A stretch of DNA of 64,000 bases from Lycocorax pyrrhopterus obiensis (lineage: Eukaryota > Chordata > Aves > Passeriformes > Paradisaeidae). The stretch is from assembly GCA_014706295.1 (NCBI GenBank), contig JACSVZ010000039.1, forward strand, positions 2,976,001-3,040,000, in the 5' to 3' direction. Below the pieces are notes generated by a model, which was not told the origin of the DNA, did no database searches, and saw only the letters and a list, made by a program, of their open reading frames with translations. Position numbers and translations under genes: made by a program. Within the stretch, counting starts at the first letter, position 1. Each line of letters begins with the position of its first letter. Of this stretch, positions 1 through 13,596 are shown piece after piece.

Positions 1-1876
1 TGAAAGATCTTTTGGTTCACAGGCATTACCACATTTACAGTCAAAACAAAATCTGGACATAGTTCTTTACTGGACATGTATGTATGTATGTGTAGTCTTT
101 TAATACCTTTGTGAAGTCAGATCCTCCTTTCTTGGACAAGAAAGAGAGTGGTCAGTAGGTTACTTGGTTAGCATGCCTTAATTTTACATTAAAGGGAGCC
201 TGAGTTTCAGTATTAGAGGAACTCCTTTCCACATCCATTCTCAGAGACTGCTGCCAGGATGATTTGAGAGATAAATACCTATTAATTAAAAGCCGAATTT
301 TGAAAATCCAGTCTTTTGAGCAGCCATCTCATGATAACAGCTTGCTAACTGTCAGTGAAACACCACCAAAGAGCAGCAAAGAGTTAAGACTAAAATCATT
401 GTCACAGGCTTGAGGTAACTGTCACAGGATATAATGAAGTAAAGAAAGTAACTTTCTCCAGAGAAGGGAAGGGTAATGCTGAGGAGCTCTAATTCCATTC
501 ATTGACATCAGACCATAAACCACAACACAGTAGGCTACAGTATTTCAAACTGTATGTGGACAGTTGTCAGGAAAGATGCTATCGATGTAGTATCTGGGGT
601 AGTAATAAAGAAGGTCATGATTTCAATAAAAATAACAGCAATCTTTACTACTCAAATGCAAAGGTGAGTATTTTCAAGTTAAAACATGAGACAGAGATGC
701 TGATTAACTGGGAAAATAATTATCCGAAAGTGTTCAAAGCAAGATGTACTAAAACATATAAAACTGCCTGCTAACAAGTTTCTTGTGTGAAGTCTGAAAC
801 ATTGTCTGCAGAGATTTTCTTTTTTAAAATAAATTGATGTTCTACACTACTTCGAATACATTTTCTTCATTAAGATTTTGTATTTTTAAAAGAAAGAGGA
901 AAATTCCTTTTTTTATTTTCTGACTCTCAAGCATATAATTTTTTGTGTTAAGAACTGTTACAATTTTATGGATTTCAGCTGGTGACTAGGTCTTCTCTTG
1001 CATGCCATCTTTCCGTGGAATGTTTCCTTTACAAGATAGCCCAAATGAACCTAACAAAAATCTTAAATCATTGTTTGAAACTACTCATACCTGTGTCCCA
1101 GCTACAATAAGCTGTATTACTGAGTTGGCACATACAGAATAGTAAGGTTGCCAAGACTGTCTTAACTTCCTCTCTGCTTTGATCTGTGGTTTCTTGGATG
1201 TTGCAGATGATTGGATCTGGACAGGGGTGGTTCAAGAGAAGATGACACACGAACTTTGTGCACTTCATTCAGCAGAAGATCATGTTGAAAATGGCTGCTA
1301 CCTGATCATCAGAAGTTCATAAAACAGTAACAGTATTTCTCATGTGCTCATTGGTAGAAAAAAGTGGTCTTCTTTTGAGTAAAAATTAATTCATTTCCCC
1401 TCCTGTGCATGAGATACCAATCCTACAGGTCCAGGCTGTTCTCTGGGGGTAAAAAAAAAACTCCTTTCATTTCCAAAATACATCCAAAATATTTGTCATC
1501 AACAATCTGCTTTGTTTACCTCACCTGTCCCTAGTGGAAGATAAAATTCAGGACAGGCAATAGAAAAATAATCTCTGTGAGTTCAGCCAAAATTCACTTT
1601 GCAGCATTATTTTCATGAGATTGCTCAATGGGGTTTTTTTAATGAAAAATAATCCAACTTGGAGAATGTTTTGTAGAGCTAAATGGTGATGCATATAGGC
1701 ATGGATGTAGGCTGTACACAAGAATACAAGTATCTTGTCATAAATACTGGCTTTGTCAGATGAAAGAGTGCATAGAAGGCACATTCCTCATAACCTTTCC
1801 TTTGCTTGAAGTAGCTGTAGGGAGGTGTGTTTACCCAGTGCTGCTGTAACACCTGATGTACCTTCTTTGTAAAGCT

Positions 1877-1879
<3 letters not shown>

Positions 1880-1912
<33 letters not shown>
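1880..1912. repeat. (TG)n microsatellite, about 16 units
   Basis: An uninterrupted TG dinucleotide run is read directly from the sequence. It is translated in the reverse frame as a run of histidine and threonine, which explains the short open frame there. Confidence 0.97.
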
Positions 1913-1914
<2 letters not shown>

Positions 1915-4900
1915 ACATTTTCTGTTCTGGTCACACTCCAAGCTGACCAAAACCCAAGTGATGGTTAGTGTAGCAGCAAGCATAAGCTGATACACCTGCT
2001 GGGTGGTTTCTTGGCGAGGGTTTGGTGCTATGCTAACCCCGCCAGTTGGCTTTGGGTTAGGTTTGAACAAGTTCCCGTCGACCCAAAAGGCACCAGCAAC
2101 CTCAGCAGCACTACAGACAGGATCTCAGGCATGTCAGAAGGAATAGTAGATGGCTACTGTGGTTAATTCACCTCAGCTGTTCTCAGGAATATGATGTAAT
2201 AAATTGCTGGCACTTGACAAAGTCATCCTCTATAGGTTCTTCTGTCACTCATAACTAGAGTAGCTGGGCACCTTCCAACAGTGCGTTAAGCACTGTGACT
2301 ACCATCTGCTCTGTATGATTTGTTCTGTCTAACCCACCCCTTGGTACCATGCTCTGTATTTCTTTCCCATAAAAAGCGTCTGGTTTTCAAAAATATGCAT
2401 GGGCTGCTGTGTTGCCTAAAATCAAAAGACAAAAACTTGCAACTGATAAAAAGCAGGTCTTTAATGAAAGCTTTCAGGTGCACAGAAATGGCTACCCGCA
2501 TATGTGATAAAGGATTTCTACAATTTTTATAAGGTTAATTAATTAGTATATCTAGCAGGTACATCCAATAGGAGATCAGTTGCCCCAGTAAGCCACCCTT
2601 AGGTCAGCACCTTGGAGCTGGTCCAGGGGCTTCCTTGCCCTATTTATGTCTCTAAGTTCTGGTGGAAAACCAGATGTTCTTGTCAGAAATTCTCTTCCTA
2701 AGAATAAAACTAAACAGAATTTCATGAATATGTTAGAGTTAGCTTATTATTCTAAAATGTGAGAAACTGCAAGAAAAAATACTGGAAACCATACAACTAT
2801 AAATTAAAAATCTACAAAGCTATAAATACATGAAAAAGCTAAAAATCTTTAGGCATCAGTTACGCCTTTACAGTTCATGTGAGGCTGGGAATAACTAACT
2901 GTGCCTGACATATGGATTGATGACATTTGATAATCTTCAGGCTGTAGTTTGCTCCACAGTTCAAATGATGTCAGCTCAGGCAAAGCACTGGCACGGGCAT
3001 TCAGAGCTATGTGCTTTTCTTCCAGGTAGCTGACCAACACTCAGTAAAGGTATGTGATTTCCTCACCTAATCTGGATAGCGGGTAGACCTCTTCTAGGAC
3101 AGTGTGCCTCTCCCTCATAAGGGGGAATGATAGCAAATGGTCAGGGATGCGGTAGACCTTATTTTCAAAGAAGCTTGAGAGCTGGGCATGGAAGACTTTT
3201 CCTCTCTCTTGCTTTAACACTTTCAGTCATGTTCTTTAGCCAGAACAGGGTGAGACTTCGTTGCGGATGATGTAAGAGGTTGCTGGTGTTGCACAGGACT
3301 GCCTAATTTTTTAATATGCTTACATATTATTTTAATATGTATTTAATATGATATTACATGTCACCTGACCTTTGTGAATATTGAGAAACTACCCTTTATA
3401 AGGACTTTAACATTTAACAGCTTTTATAAATGCAGTTGCAAGATGCTGAACTTAGGGGGGATACCAACAGCAGGAGAGGAAGCTGTGTGCCCCTGCTGTG
3501 CACTGCTGCTGGAAATGAGCCTATAATCCAAATGGCTGTGACCTGGATATCAAAGAAAGAAAATTAGAGGTCTGTTGCCAAGAAACTGGGTGTCCTTGGC
3601 ATCTAGCAAAGCAGAAACAGTTTTAATTATCTAATTAAAGTGGGGCATCCCGTTATTTTATATCATTTAGAAAGCCAGTTGTGGATGTTATCCTGTTGCT
3701 TTCTCAGTACTCTGTAGAAAGGGTCCCTGACCTGCACAGATAGCTGCAATGGGTCAACACATCAAAGCAAAGATGTTAACAAAAGCACCAGGGCGGTGAC
3801 CATTGACTTTGTTCACATATTGTTAGTTCTGTGGAGGTTTTGCTTCATAATCTTTGCAATTTACAAGTAATCAAAACCTGTTCTGTAAGACACCAGTGTT
3901 TGGAAACTTATTTTTTTCAGTGTTCTATTTTGTCCTACATTTTAGCTCTGTGTCTCTGGGGTGGTTTCCATTGACTTTGAAATCTAACTTGGCAAAGTTT
4001 AATGGCACTCGCTGTTGTGCTTGTTTCTCTTCTGGTCTGCTTTTCCTTTGATATGCTCTGATAAATATTTGCTGTGGGACAGATTTCAATCTCAGTTACG
4101 TCAGTATAAATGAAAAGCAAAAAGCACAGTCACTGAAGTCTGTGATTATGCTAAAGGAAGTGAAATCAGACATGGGCTCTCCTGTCCAAAGTCAGTAGCT
4201 GTGCATTGAAACAGCCTTTGCTAATGAGGGAGAGAACAGAGAGGACAGAGAGCCTGCTGCGGGGAGTCACTGCCTGAAACAGGACTCCGGTCTCAGTTTC
4301 AGGGTGAAGATGATGCCCAGGGAAATAGTTAAATATGCATACTGGGAAATAAATAAGTGTCAAATGATTCACATGAAAGAGTCTTAAGAGCACACAGGGT
4401 GAGCAAAGAGTCATTTTGTTTTAGACGTGTAAACCACAAAGGATGGGAATCTCATTTTCCTTTCCACTGCACTCCTTACACTTGGTTTATTGGGGGCATG
4501 TAGATACCCTGCAATCTCTGTGTAATTAAGTTTTGCCAGACCTAGTCACATGTGCTATAATTTCAATTATTTTTTTAAACTTACATTTTTTAAATTCTTG
4601 CCTTTTGGCCTTTAAAGTTCTCCTTAGTTGGAATGAAGCTGTTTTCTTGTGGTTCCTCCCTAAGTTCTTTTCTGCTGAGGACAGGATGGGTTACGATGCA
4701 GTCTGCGTGGGCTCTAGCCCTCCAGCCCTGCACTTTTGACCCTTTCCTGCTAGGGCTTTACTACAACTTAAGCTATGTAAATGCACGGTAGCGTGTAGCT
4801 TTTTAAATACTCAGCCTCTTCCAGACTTAATGGCTGTGCCGGGTCCTGCCTGCTTAGCGGCATAGCAGGCTGCATGCTTAGCAACCCCGGCTGCCGTGAG

Positions 4901-7900
4901 TGCATCCCCCCCATGCACTGCCTTCCCTGCTGCCTCACCACTGAATGTAGCAAATATCTCCAGCATTTTCTGGAACAAAACCTTGCCTAGGTTCTGGTGT
5001 AACTACCACCTGCCAGCCACAGCCCGTGTATTTTAACAGCATCATGAGGGCCGACTAGCACAGAAGACAAACCCTGGGCTGTTAGAGGTGCTCAACCCCC
5101 TTCTGCAAGTAGTAAAGACTGTAAAACAAATATACATACCAGTAAATGTACACCCGATTGTTATAGCACTTGTTTTTTCTTAGAAATTTCAAAATTAAAA
5201 AAAGCCTCATAGATTCAAGAACAATTCACAAACAGCTGCTCTTTTGGGCTGGAAAAGTGCACAGTTTGCTAGGATATGGGTGCTCTTGTCCTCTGTAGGT
5301 GGAAGTAATTTCCTGCATGGAAGAGAGATACAGATATACAGCCAGTATATCTCTTCTTTCCTATATTATAGAAAGTAATCTGTGGTGTTGATTGGTTAAT
5401 TTCTTTATTTGTTGGTTTTATTTCTTAAAAGCTGACGAAGGTTATTGTGACTTTACTTATTTTTTATTTCACCTCAGGTAACCCTTCGGAGATCCTTGGA
5501 CACAAGTACGGCTCAGCTAAGCCTCTAGTAAGATGATCACTCAGAAATTACTGTATTGGGGGAAATGAATAGCATGTTTTCAAGTATTTTAACCCAGGAG
5601 AAATCACAACTATTTTCTAGTCTTAATTCCTAAATAAACAGGCTGTAGGTCTTTCTCTCTGTTATTTCTGCATTAAGCAAATAACTTCTGTTGAAGTGTG
5701 GTCAACTCCTGCCATGGTCAGAATGAAAATGAGGATGCTCTCTGGGAGAAAACATCTGAAAAAGGAGGGGTGAAAAGATGATATCATGCCAGATGCCATT
5801 GTGCCTTCTGGGCTGCCACCAGGCTGTGCTTCAAGCTTCTATGGGGCAAGGGCATCTGCTAGAAAACAGACCTGAATTTTTAAATCCAAAGATACTTGGT
5901 ATGTATGTTCCTGAAGACAAACCTCCAGAAGTCCTGCATGTAACGGTAATACTTATATAATAATTCAGTTCTTCAGAGAACTATACAGAAGCTGTGAACT
6001 GATCTGCACAGCAATTCAGTGGAGTTTACTATATTTGAACTGTTTTATCTCTGGCAAGTGTGCAGGCAGATTAAGCAGCTACTCTGGAGCTACCAAATGC
6101 ATCTGAGATAGAGCCAAGATTAGAATATTGATTTCTGGCTTCCTGAGTCCCAGGCTCAGTTCACTACATTATGTTGTCTTTACAGATAACATTTAGACAA
6201 ATAGATCTTGACATATCAAAAGCTCAGTAGCCTCTCAGTAAATTGAGCAGGGCTTTAGCTGTTCAATTCCTATGATTTGTGCATGCCTCACACTTGGTCC
6301 CAGTAACGTCAGTAGCTATTGTATATTTGCAGTGAAGCCCACTTGTATCCTGAGGCATACTAGACTGCTTTTTTTCTCCAAGTAGAAATAAGCCTAGTTA
6401 TGATACATTTTCCTCTTGTCAGATTGAGATTTGCACATAAAATTTCAAAGAAATTTTGCTTCAATCCTCTTTACAAAAATCCCCACATTGGTAGAGATTT
6501 TCAGTCCTGACCAATGATAGCTTGTCACTCTTTCTTGAGTAAGAAGTCAGAAAAATGGGAGAAGTCCTGCATAGCCAAAGTTCAAATCCAAGTACTTTTG
6601 AAATCACCACATACCAAGAATACTCAGTTCCTGATGTCCAAATGCCAAAGAAAAGGCAAGTATGTACTTGAGAGCTAAAATAAATTCTACACAGAGAATA
6701 GCACCGGCATAATTGTATTAGAAAATTTGTCTCTGGGTACCCACAGAGGTGTAAGAATATTGCCATCGCTACAACCCAGGAAACTTCCAAACTACATCTG
6801 AGCTTACTGAGGTGTAGGCCAGAACCTTTTCTAAAAATTTCTTAATTCCAGGTACCACATCTGCAGCTAACAAAGGACCCTGCTTACTCTCACAGAGCCT
6901 ACTTAGAGTTTGACAGTCCTACAAAAGCTGTACTGGTGTTCCAAACACATCAAGTTGTCTAACAGCCTTCTCCACCCTTCTTTGTTACTCAATGCAGCAG
7001 CACGATGTCATTTGTCAGAGCACCAAAACTGGAGACATGCTGAATATGTGAATACCAAGGAAGTGGTTTCCTTAGCAATAACAGGCATGTGAAAGTCAAA
7101 ACTTCCTTTCCTCCTCATGTGACCTTTTTCAAAGCAATTCAGCCTGGGGACAATAGGAGTGAATTCCAAACACCCACAGTGTTCCTGCATGGCTCGGCAA
7201 GGATCCGTTAAATTTATCTTACCTATTTATTAAGGTAAAATTATATTTCTCTTTAGATGATCTTCACTAGGGATTTGGTGTGCTTATATGTACAGGAAAG
7301 TGCTTCTTGAAAGCAGAATTACCTAATGCCACATAAACAAATATATAGAATATAAGTAATTTTCTTGCCATTGTGGACCAAAAACTTTTGTTATGCATAA
7401 AATCCAAAGTCCTTTCAGTTGTCAGGAAATAAGGGCATGAAAAGTCTTACTAGATTGTTTTAATAGCTGGACTTCTCTGATGACATTTTGCCCATTTCAT
7501 TTAAGGTGAAAATCAACACTCCTAAGGAAAAAAAAAAGAGAAAGGGAGATTAATTTATGAAGGCAAATAAGAGGAAGATGACATTTATCTCACCCATCCT
7601 GCACACAAGAGCAGTATCAGTCCTCTGTTGCTATTCTTATCCTGTTTAGTACAGCCTTTTCTCATCCCTAAGGAGACAGCAGTGATAGCCAGAAGTGCTT
7701 GCACAAAGCTGCCTGTCCAAGAATCCTGAGGTATTTTCTAAAAGTAGCTACTAAATTTAAACCTGAGCTATCCACTGAGTTAGGGAACTATTCTCTCCTT
7801 TTTTCGAGCTGGGGAGGTGATACAGCAGGTAGTTGTCAAAAGGTCAGAGAAAATTCCTATTGGAGCTGGAAATGGTCACTCAGCATACTTTCTGTATTAT

Positions 7901-8636
7901 AATGTGTGACAGGCTGTCTTGGATTTCAGAAAGTCAAGGAAAATTCTGGTATTACAGTTCTCTCCAGATTTGGTGTTGCTGGACCACCCGTACACAGCCT
8001 GTTGCCTTGCTGCCCACTGATGGGGTCTGTATTCCAGTCCCTGGTGATTCACAGACAAGGGTTTAGGCCTCAAAGACCACTGATTATCATCTTGCTTTTA
8101 GTCACACATGCTGTGGTTTGCTTGGGTTTTCCCCACCACTTTCAGCCTTTACTTTTAAACTCTAGAGTATAAGTTTTCAGAAGTGAACAATGCAATGCGA
8201 ATAGCTGAGTTTGGAGCTGGTCCCACCAGGCAGGAGAAGAAATTTGACAGGAGACAGTTCCTCTGCAGCTTTTTGTAAATCTGAGAAAGAGATGCATTGT
8301 GGATTTGGAGCCTTAATGTCTGGAGGAAAGTAGGCAAGCCATCTGCTCCCACAGGTGCTGGCGCATCGGTGCTTTGTGCTGGTTCCTCCAAGGCAAGACG
8401 TATTGTCTAGCCAAGCATTCATGTCCAACAGAGTGTGTAAGTACCTGCAGTGAGTTGTTGTATGAAATCCCAATCCACCCTTGGCAAAATGTCATACCAA
8501 GCATGTTCATGTTTAATGCCAGGAGCTATTCAATTGCTCTGCAATATTCCTGTGGTTTTCTGACTGTCGTGAGGATGCTTGAGGAAGGATGCAAATGGAC
8601 TGTTCCCTGTACATGGCAGCAGCCTCTGCCACTGAT

Positions 8637-8951
8637 TCAGTGCCCAAGGGGGTGACATTCAAACCAATTTTTGGTAACACCCTCATCGCCAAAGTAAGAC
8701 ATGATCAGAAACAGGGGCAACTGAAGCAAAACAAACACAACTGTGGTGAACAACTGCAGTGAGCCTTTCTGGATATGAGACACCTGTTCCACACAGGGAA
8801 CAAAGAGCAGGAAAACCAGGCCTGTGCTTCCCACGGGGGAGCAAGTGAGCAGCAGCTGGGTCATGACTACGATGGCACCATGGAGGTGGTGCAACATTGG
8901 AGGTGGGCTTTTTGCCATCAGGAGGCTTAGCAAGTGATGCCAGAAGCCCAA
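8637..8951 (-). other. Unassigned reverse-strand open frame with hydrophobic stretches
   Basis: A 104-codon ATG-initiated open frame on the reverse strand encodes two hydrophobic stretches. One is around residues 26-52 (containing VVMTQLLLT and GLVFLLFV), the other around residues 67-87 (containing VVFVLLQLPLFLIM). It ends in a short polar tail. I do not recognise the family. A second frame over the same bases is also open for about 90 codons, so the openness may reflect base composition rather than coding. No clear promoter, splice pair or poly(A) tail was identified around it. It could be a decayed retrocopy or a chance frame, and I do not claim that it is a gene. Confidence 0.15.
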
Positions 8952-11129
8952 AGTACCACATTACTCAGGCTGTGTGAAGTAGATACAGACTTGGAATAGC
9001 AGTGGTGGTGAAACTGAAGACAACTGACTGCTCCCAGACAGTGCCTTGACATAAGAAAGGAGTACTCAGAAAAAGGCCCCTGCATTTTTTTTCTGGCATG
9101 GCAGAAAAGGATCAGAAAAAGGCGTAAGAGAAGCCCAGAAAATGCTCTCTAGCAGAGGAGAGATGGCAAAGGGCTGCCCACAAGTCCCCCTCCAACAGTA
9201 ACTACGTAGGCTGGGTCAAAGTCAAGCTAGGCAGTACCCTGGTGCCACAGTAACACCCAGTGAACTACTGCACTACCAACCAATGCTGATTTTGTTACAC
9301 GTCACTGCTGAAATGAGTAATTCAGGACTTATTCAGCTGTCTCCATGTTGCTGTTCTGCGTGCAGTGCTTTCCAATCTGCTGTCACCTTGGCCAGGGGTT
9401 AAGGACTGTAGCTGTCTCTGTGAAACTGGAAAGGCACTGGGAGATTCTGGGATGAAGGTGGGCACAGTGAGGTTGTGGCACAGGGTTCCTGGGAGCCCTG
9501 GGAGAACATGGCACCCAGGAAGGGTGCTCACCTCACAGCAGAGTCAGAGCAGAGCAGAGGTCCCTCCAGCCTCCAGCCTGCTCCACACTGGATGATGTTT
9601 CTGGCCAGTCCGGGGGTTTAGAGAGGTGCAGATCAGCAAGGGGAAAAAGCAGCTTTGGTAAACACTTCACCTCCCTCAGAGAGCACCAGCCCACCACTAT
9701 CCATGTGCCTTGCCGCCAGCACATGAAGAATTCAAATGAATTTCAAAGGCTAGAAGTCTGCCAGTGGGGAAGCAGCGCTGCACATTAACCACCCCAGATT
9801 ACAGGAAGAAGCACAGACTGGTGCAAAAACACAGCAGCAGCAAAAAAATGTGAAAGACAGGAGAGGTGTGCCTGGGGCTTGGGGGAGACTGGCACCAAGC
9901 TGCCTATGTCTGGTTACAGAGTAACCTGCTGGGGCTCGGCGACTTGTTTTCCTACCAAGGACAAATTTGAACATACAGGCTCAGTGCATTGTAATTACCC
10001 AGCGCAGGGCAGACTGCAAGATGTTTGTCTCATACTGTGGGACTAGGCACTACTTACAGCAATCCCATAGAAATGTCATAGGATGATACTCTCAGCTACA
10101 TGTTGCTAATTAACAGAGTTTTCTTTATTCCTTTGTTCATGTTAAGACATGCTCTATTTCTCTCAATGTGTCATTTAGCTTGATAAATTTAGTTGAAAAA
10201 TTACTCAATGAATGTTTAAGCAAAGATTCTTTCGAAGTTTGTGTCTCTTGGAGAAAATCTGGCCAAATAACTTTCTATTCCTTTGAAGGAGAATAATACA
10301 GTCAGGATATGCCAGCTCCTCCTGTGTAACCCAGTTATTTTTTTCACTTAGTTTTTGCATGCTTCAGTTTTACAGTTGCTCCCACGGGTCATAATAAACC
10401 AAGATATAAAGAAAATATATTCAGCATATTTTGAAAAATAACAAGTTATATCCTTTACAGGAAATGTGGGCTGAAGCATATTATTACAAACTTTTGTCAT
10501 GTCCTTTAATCTCACTTAAGGGGGGCATAGTTCAGCCATGCTGGCTTCTTTAGAGCATGTGCTGATAGGATTTAATTAATAAATCAGATTTCAGATTCTG
10601 TGACTACTAGAAAATGTTTAGCAGCAAAGTCACTTTGACAGAGCTCCTTTTCAACATATTATCCTTCTGCTGAAAGATCTCCCAGTGAATCCAGTATTTG
10701 TCTCAAACACTGAAGACAGCAATGACCTGCTATAAAAAGCACTGCCTGGCGGCCAGAGCTTGCCATCATTAAGTTACTGCTACAGCAGCTCATTCGCAAC
10801 CTTGCTGAATAAACACATGTATTAAATCATTCAGCTGATGAGAAAAAATGCAGATTTTATTCAAATATATGTGCTACGATGTTACTAGACTTCAATTTTT
10901 GAGTTGTGTGTTTCAACAAAACTGGCTTCTAGGAGATGGGAGTGCAAGCTAAGGCAGTGCTTTAGTACAGAAATTTTCCAGCTATTCCAGCACAACAGTG
11001 CTGTCAGTTTAATGCACTTTTGAAACTTGCTATGAAACGATTATGGCAATAATGCGAATCAAGCACATCATTCTGGAGCTGTTTCAGGTGAAATGACCAG
11101 CAAAATGAAAAGTTGAGTGGCTGAGAATG

Positions 11130-11253
11130 AGGGCAGGAGGTAGAGACAAGGGTGGGATGTAGAGACAAAGGTGGCATGCAGAGATAAGGGCAGGATGCAG
11201 AAGCATGGTGGGATGTGGAGGTGAGGGTAGGATGTGAAGATGAGGGTGGGATG
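11130..11253. repeat. Degenerate 19-bp minisatellite, about 6.5 units
   Basis: Successive units resemble AGGGTGGGATGTAGAGACA. Units begin near 11130, 11149, 11168, 11187, 11206 (18 bp), 11224 and 11243. The strand read here is purine rich. The reverse-strand open frames across it, rich in H, P, S and T, are products of the repeat and not a protein. Confidence 0.85.
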
Positions 11254-13554
11254 AGCAGGCCTGGATGGACACGCAGCTCATGTGAAAGGGGTCTTCCATG
11301 TAACACCAGTTGTGTCCTTTCTCTCCACACAGACACACAACCTTGCCTCTTCACAGTGGATCTCTGGGCTCTTTAGTGTTTGAGAGCCATCAGGTACCAG
11401 GACTAAATTAAAAAGCATCTCTGCAGAAAAGCAACAGTGTGCTCCAGAACTTTCCTGATGATTAGCTTGAAAATATGCAATCACCCACAAAATGTATCTG
11501 CTGCTGCAGACAGCTGAAAGACACACAGAAATTCACAGCATCTCTACTATTGCAACTACCAAGACCTGAAAAACAGGTTTATTACCTGTTCTACAGGTGT
11601 AATGGGAGGATATGGATCTCCTATCTGTGGTTTCACTTGTTCTTGGTGCTCGTCACTTGATCAGGCAGATTTGGTCCTATTTCTGGTTCATTCTTTCTTT
11701 GTTCCAATCTGTTTTGCAGGCAGTGTTTGGGAAAAGCACCTGCCTCTCCAGCATTATTTTGCATCAGCACATCTCCAAGAACTTTACAAAATTAAAATAA
11801 ACGGAAGGAATGAGGCAGATTTGGGGCAGCTGGCAGGGGCAGGTGATTAGGGAAGCACTGTTGATCAATGGATCACCCTTGAGAGGAGCAGATGGAAGAG
11901 CTGTCACGTGAAAATAGTGTGGCAGGTTCTGGAGTGATAGCCAAGCTCCCTGAATCCTCTGTGGCCGCCACTACCACTGAAACCCACAGAGCAGACCTGT
12001 TCTTGTGCTGGTCCTCCTACAAACTGCTACTGCTAAAAACAAACAAATGCTGCTTCAAGCAGGTGTGGTTTCAATGGGGAGCCTAAACATTTCAGCCCCA
12101 ATGTGCCAATGTCATGATGCTTTGGGGGTTTCCTCCTCCAATTTTTAAAGAAACTTAAAAGCTACATTAAAAGAAAGCCACAAAATCAAGCACTCGTATT
12201 ATGCAATGTAAGAATTACAGTTATGCCCTTTAATTCCTTGTCTCTGCATGATACAATCTTTAGCTACACTCTACCAGCTACTCTTTTAAGAAAAATGCTG
12301 ATGTTTACTTTTCCTGGTAATTTACTATAGAAAATAGTACTATCATGAATGACATGTTCAATGATTTAATATTACCAAAGTAATAATGTGATAAAATATT
12401 GTGGCATTACTTATTTGCTCCTTATGCTGTAGTCACTGTACAAATGTTTTAGGGAACAGCACAGAAAACTTGAAACTTGAAAGTATCTTTTGAGAAAAAA
12501 AAAGACTTCTAGCCAATGAGAAAAATTATCTCAGAAAAAAGCAAAGGATATGGACTAATTAGTTTGCTTTCTTGTCCCACACATTCAGCTAGAGAAGAGG
12601 AGCCGTGCAAAACTCATATGATAGTAGCAGCTTGTCTTGCAAACCAAAATTGTTAGTTCATGCTGTTTGATGGCATCTCCCCAATGTACACAGTTTACAA
12701 GCTCATGCACAGTGCGTCTGTTCATGTTACACACATTTACCACCACAGAACTGTCCAAAAATGAGTAAATCCTAGTTTTTGCAATACAGTATTTCATGTT
12801 CTTGTTTCTGTATTCACCTCTACGCCAAATTTTAATTTGTTAGGAAATTATACATTTAATATTTTCGGGTCTATTTCTGGTGGAAGATGCAAAGAGCTAC
12901 AGACATTTACTGTTCTCTTACAGTATTACAAATATAAATTGCTTTAAATGTATATACTTATGTAATATCTTGTACCAGGAAAACTGCTTTCTTTGTCTTC
13001 AAAGACATTTATTAGAAATATTTCTAATTGTAATTGTTTGCCTCTTACTACTAGATTTTTTTTGCTTTTTATTAGTATCAAGAGGCACTAACTATATAGT
13101 CCTGTTGTCTTTAGCAAGACAGCTTAAGGAGAAAATTCCTTTGATACCAGAAGGGCAAAACCGGGCCCTTCGTTCTTTAAACAACAATTCAAAGTCACGT
13201 TGCCCTTATTGTTGGCCTTCAGTACTAAAGATTTTTCTCATGCCTGGCTTCACTTTGACTTCATGGCTAAGGTTTCAGCTAGTGATGCTATCAGACAATA
13301 GCAGAACGCAATTCAAAACAGCTACTGGAAAAATCCCTACCCTCTTCCAAAGCTACTAGGTTAGGGTAAAAGAAGAGCTGTAACACCACCTACTGTGAAG
13401 CAAATACATGCATTCAAGCTATATGGCATATATCTGTACATTGATTTGCTCATTATTCTTTAGGGTTTTGTTGTTTCAAATGTAAGTTGCAAATGGTTTG
13501 CAACAAGGCTTGAAAACAGATAGAGCTTCTGCATCTTTTGAAAATTGGCTATAG

Positions 13555-13596
13555 TATTTTATTTTATTTTATTTTATTTTACTTTATTTTATTTTA
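13555..13596. repeat. (ATTTT)n pentanucleotide tract
   Basis: About eight units of ATTTT are present with one unit changed to ACTTT. This is simple sequence, possibly a remnant of a retroposon tail, although no element body was recognised beside it. Confidence 0.9.

Noticed and set aside
12880..13359. 159-codon forward frame with a hydrophobic core
   Set aside because: It lies in AT-rich DNA where T-runs give F, L and I, starts at a GTG, and has no conserved motif or splice context.
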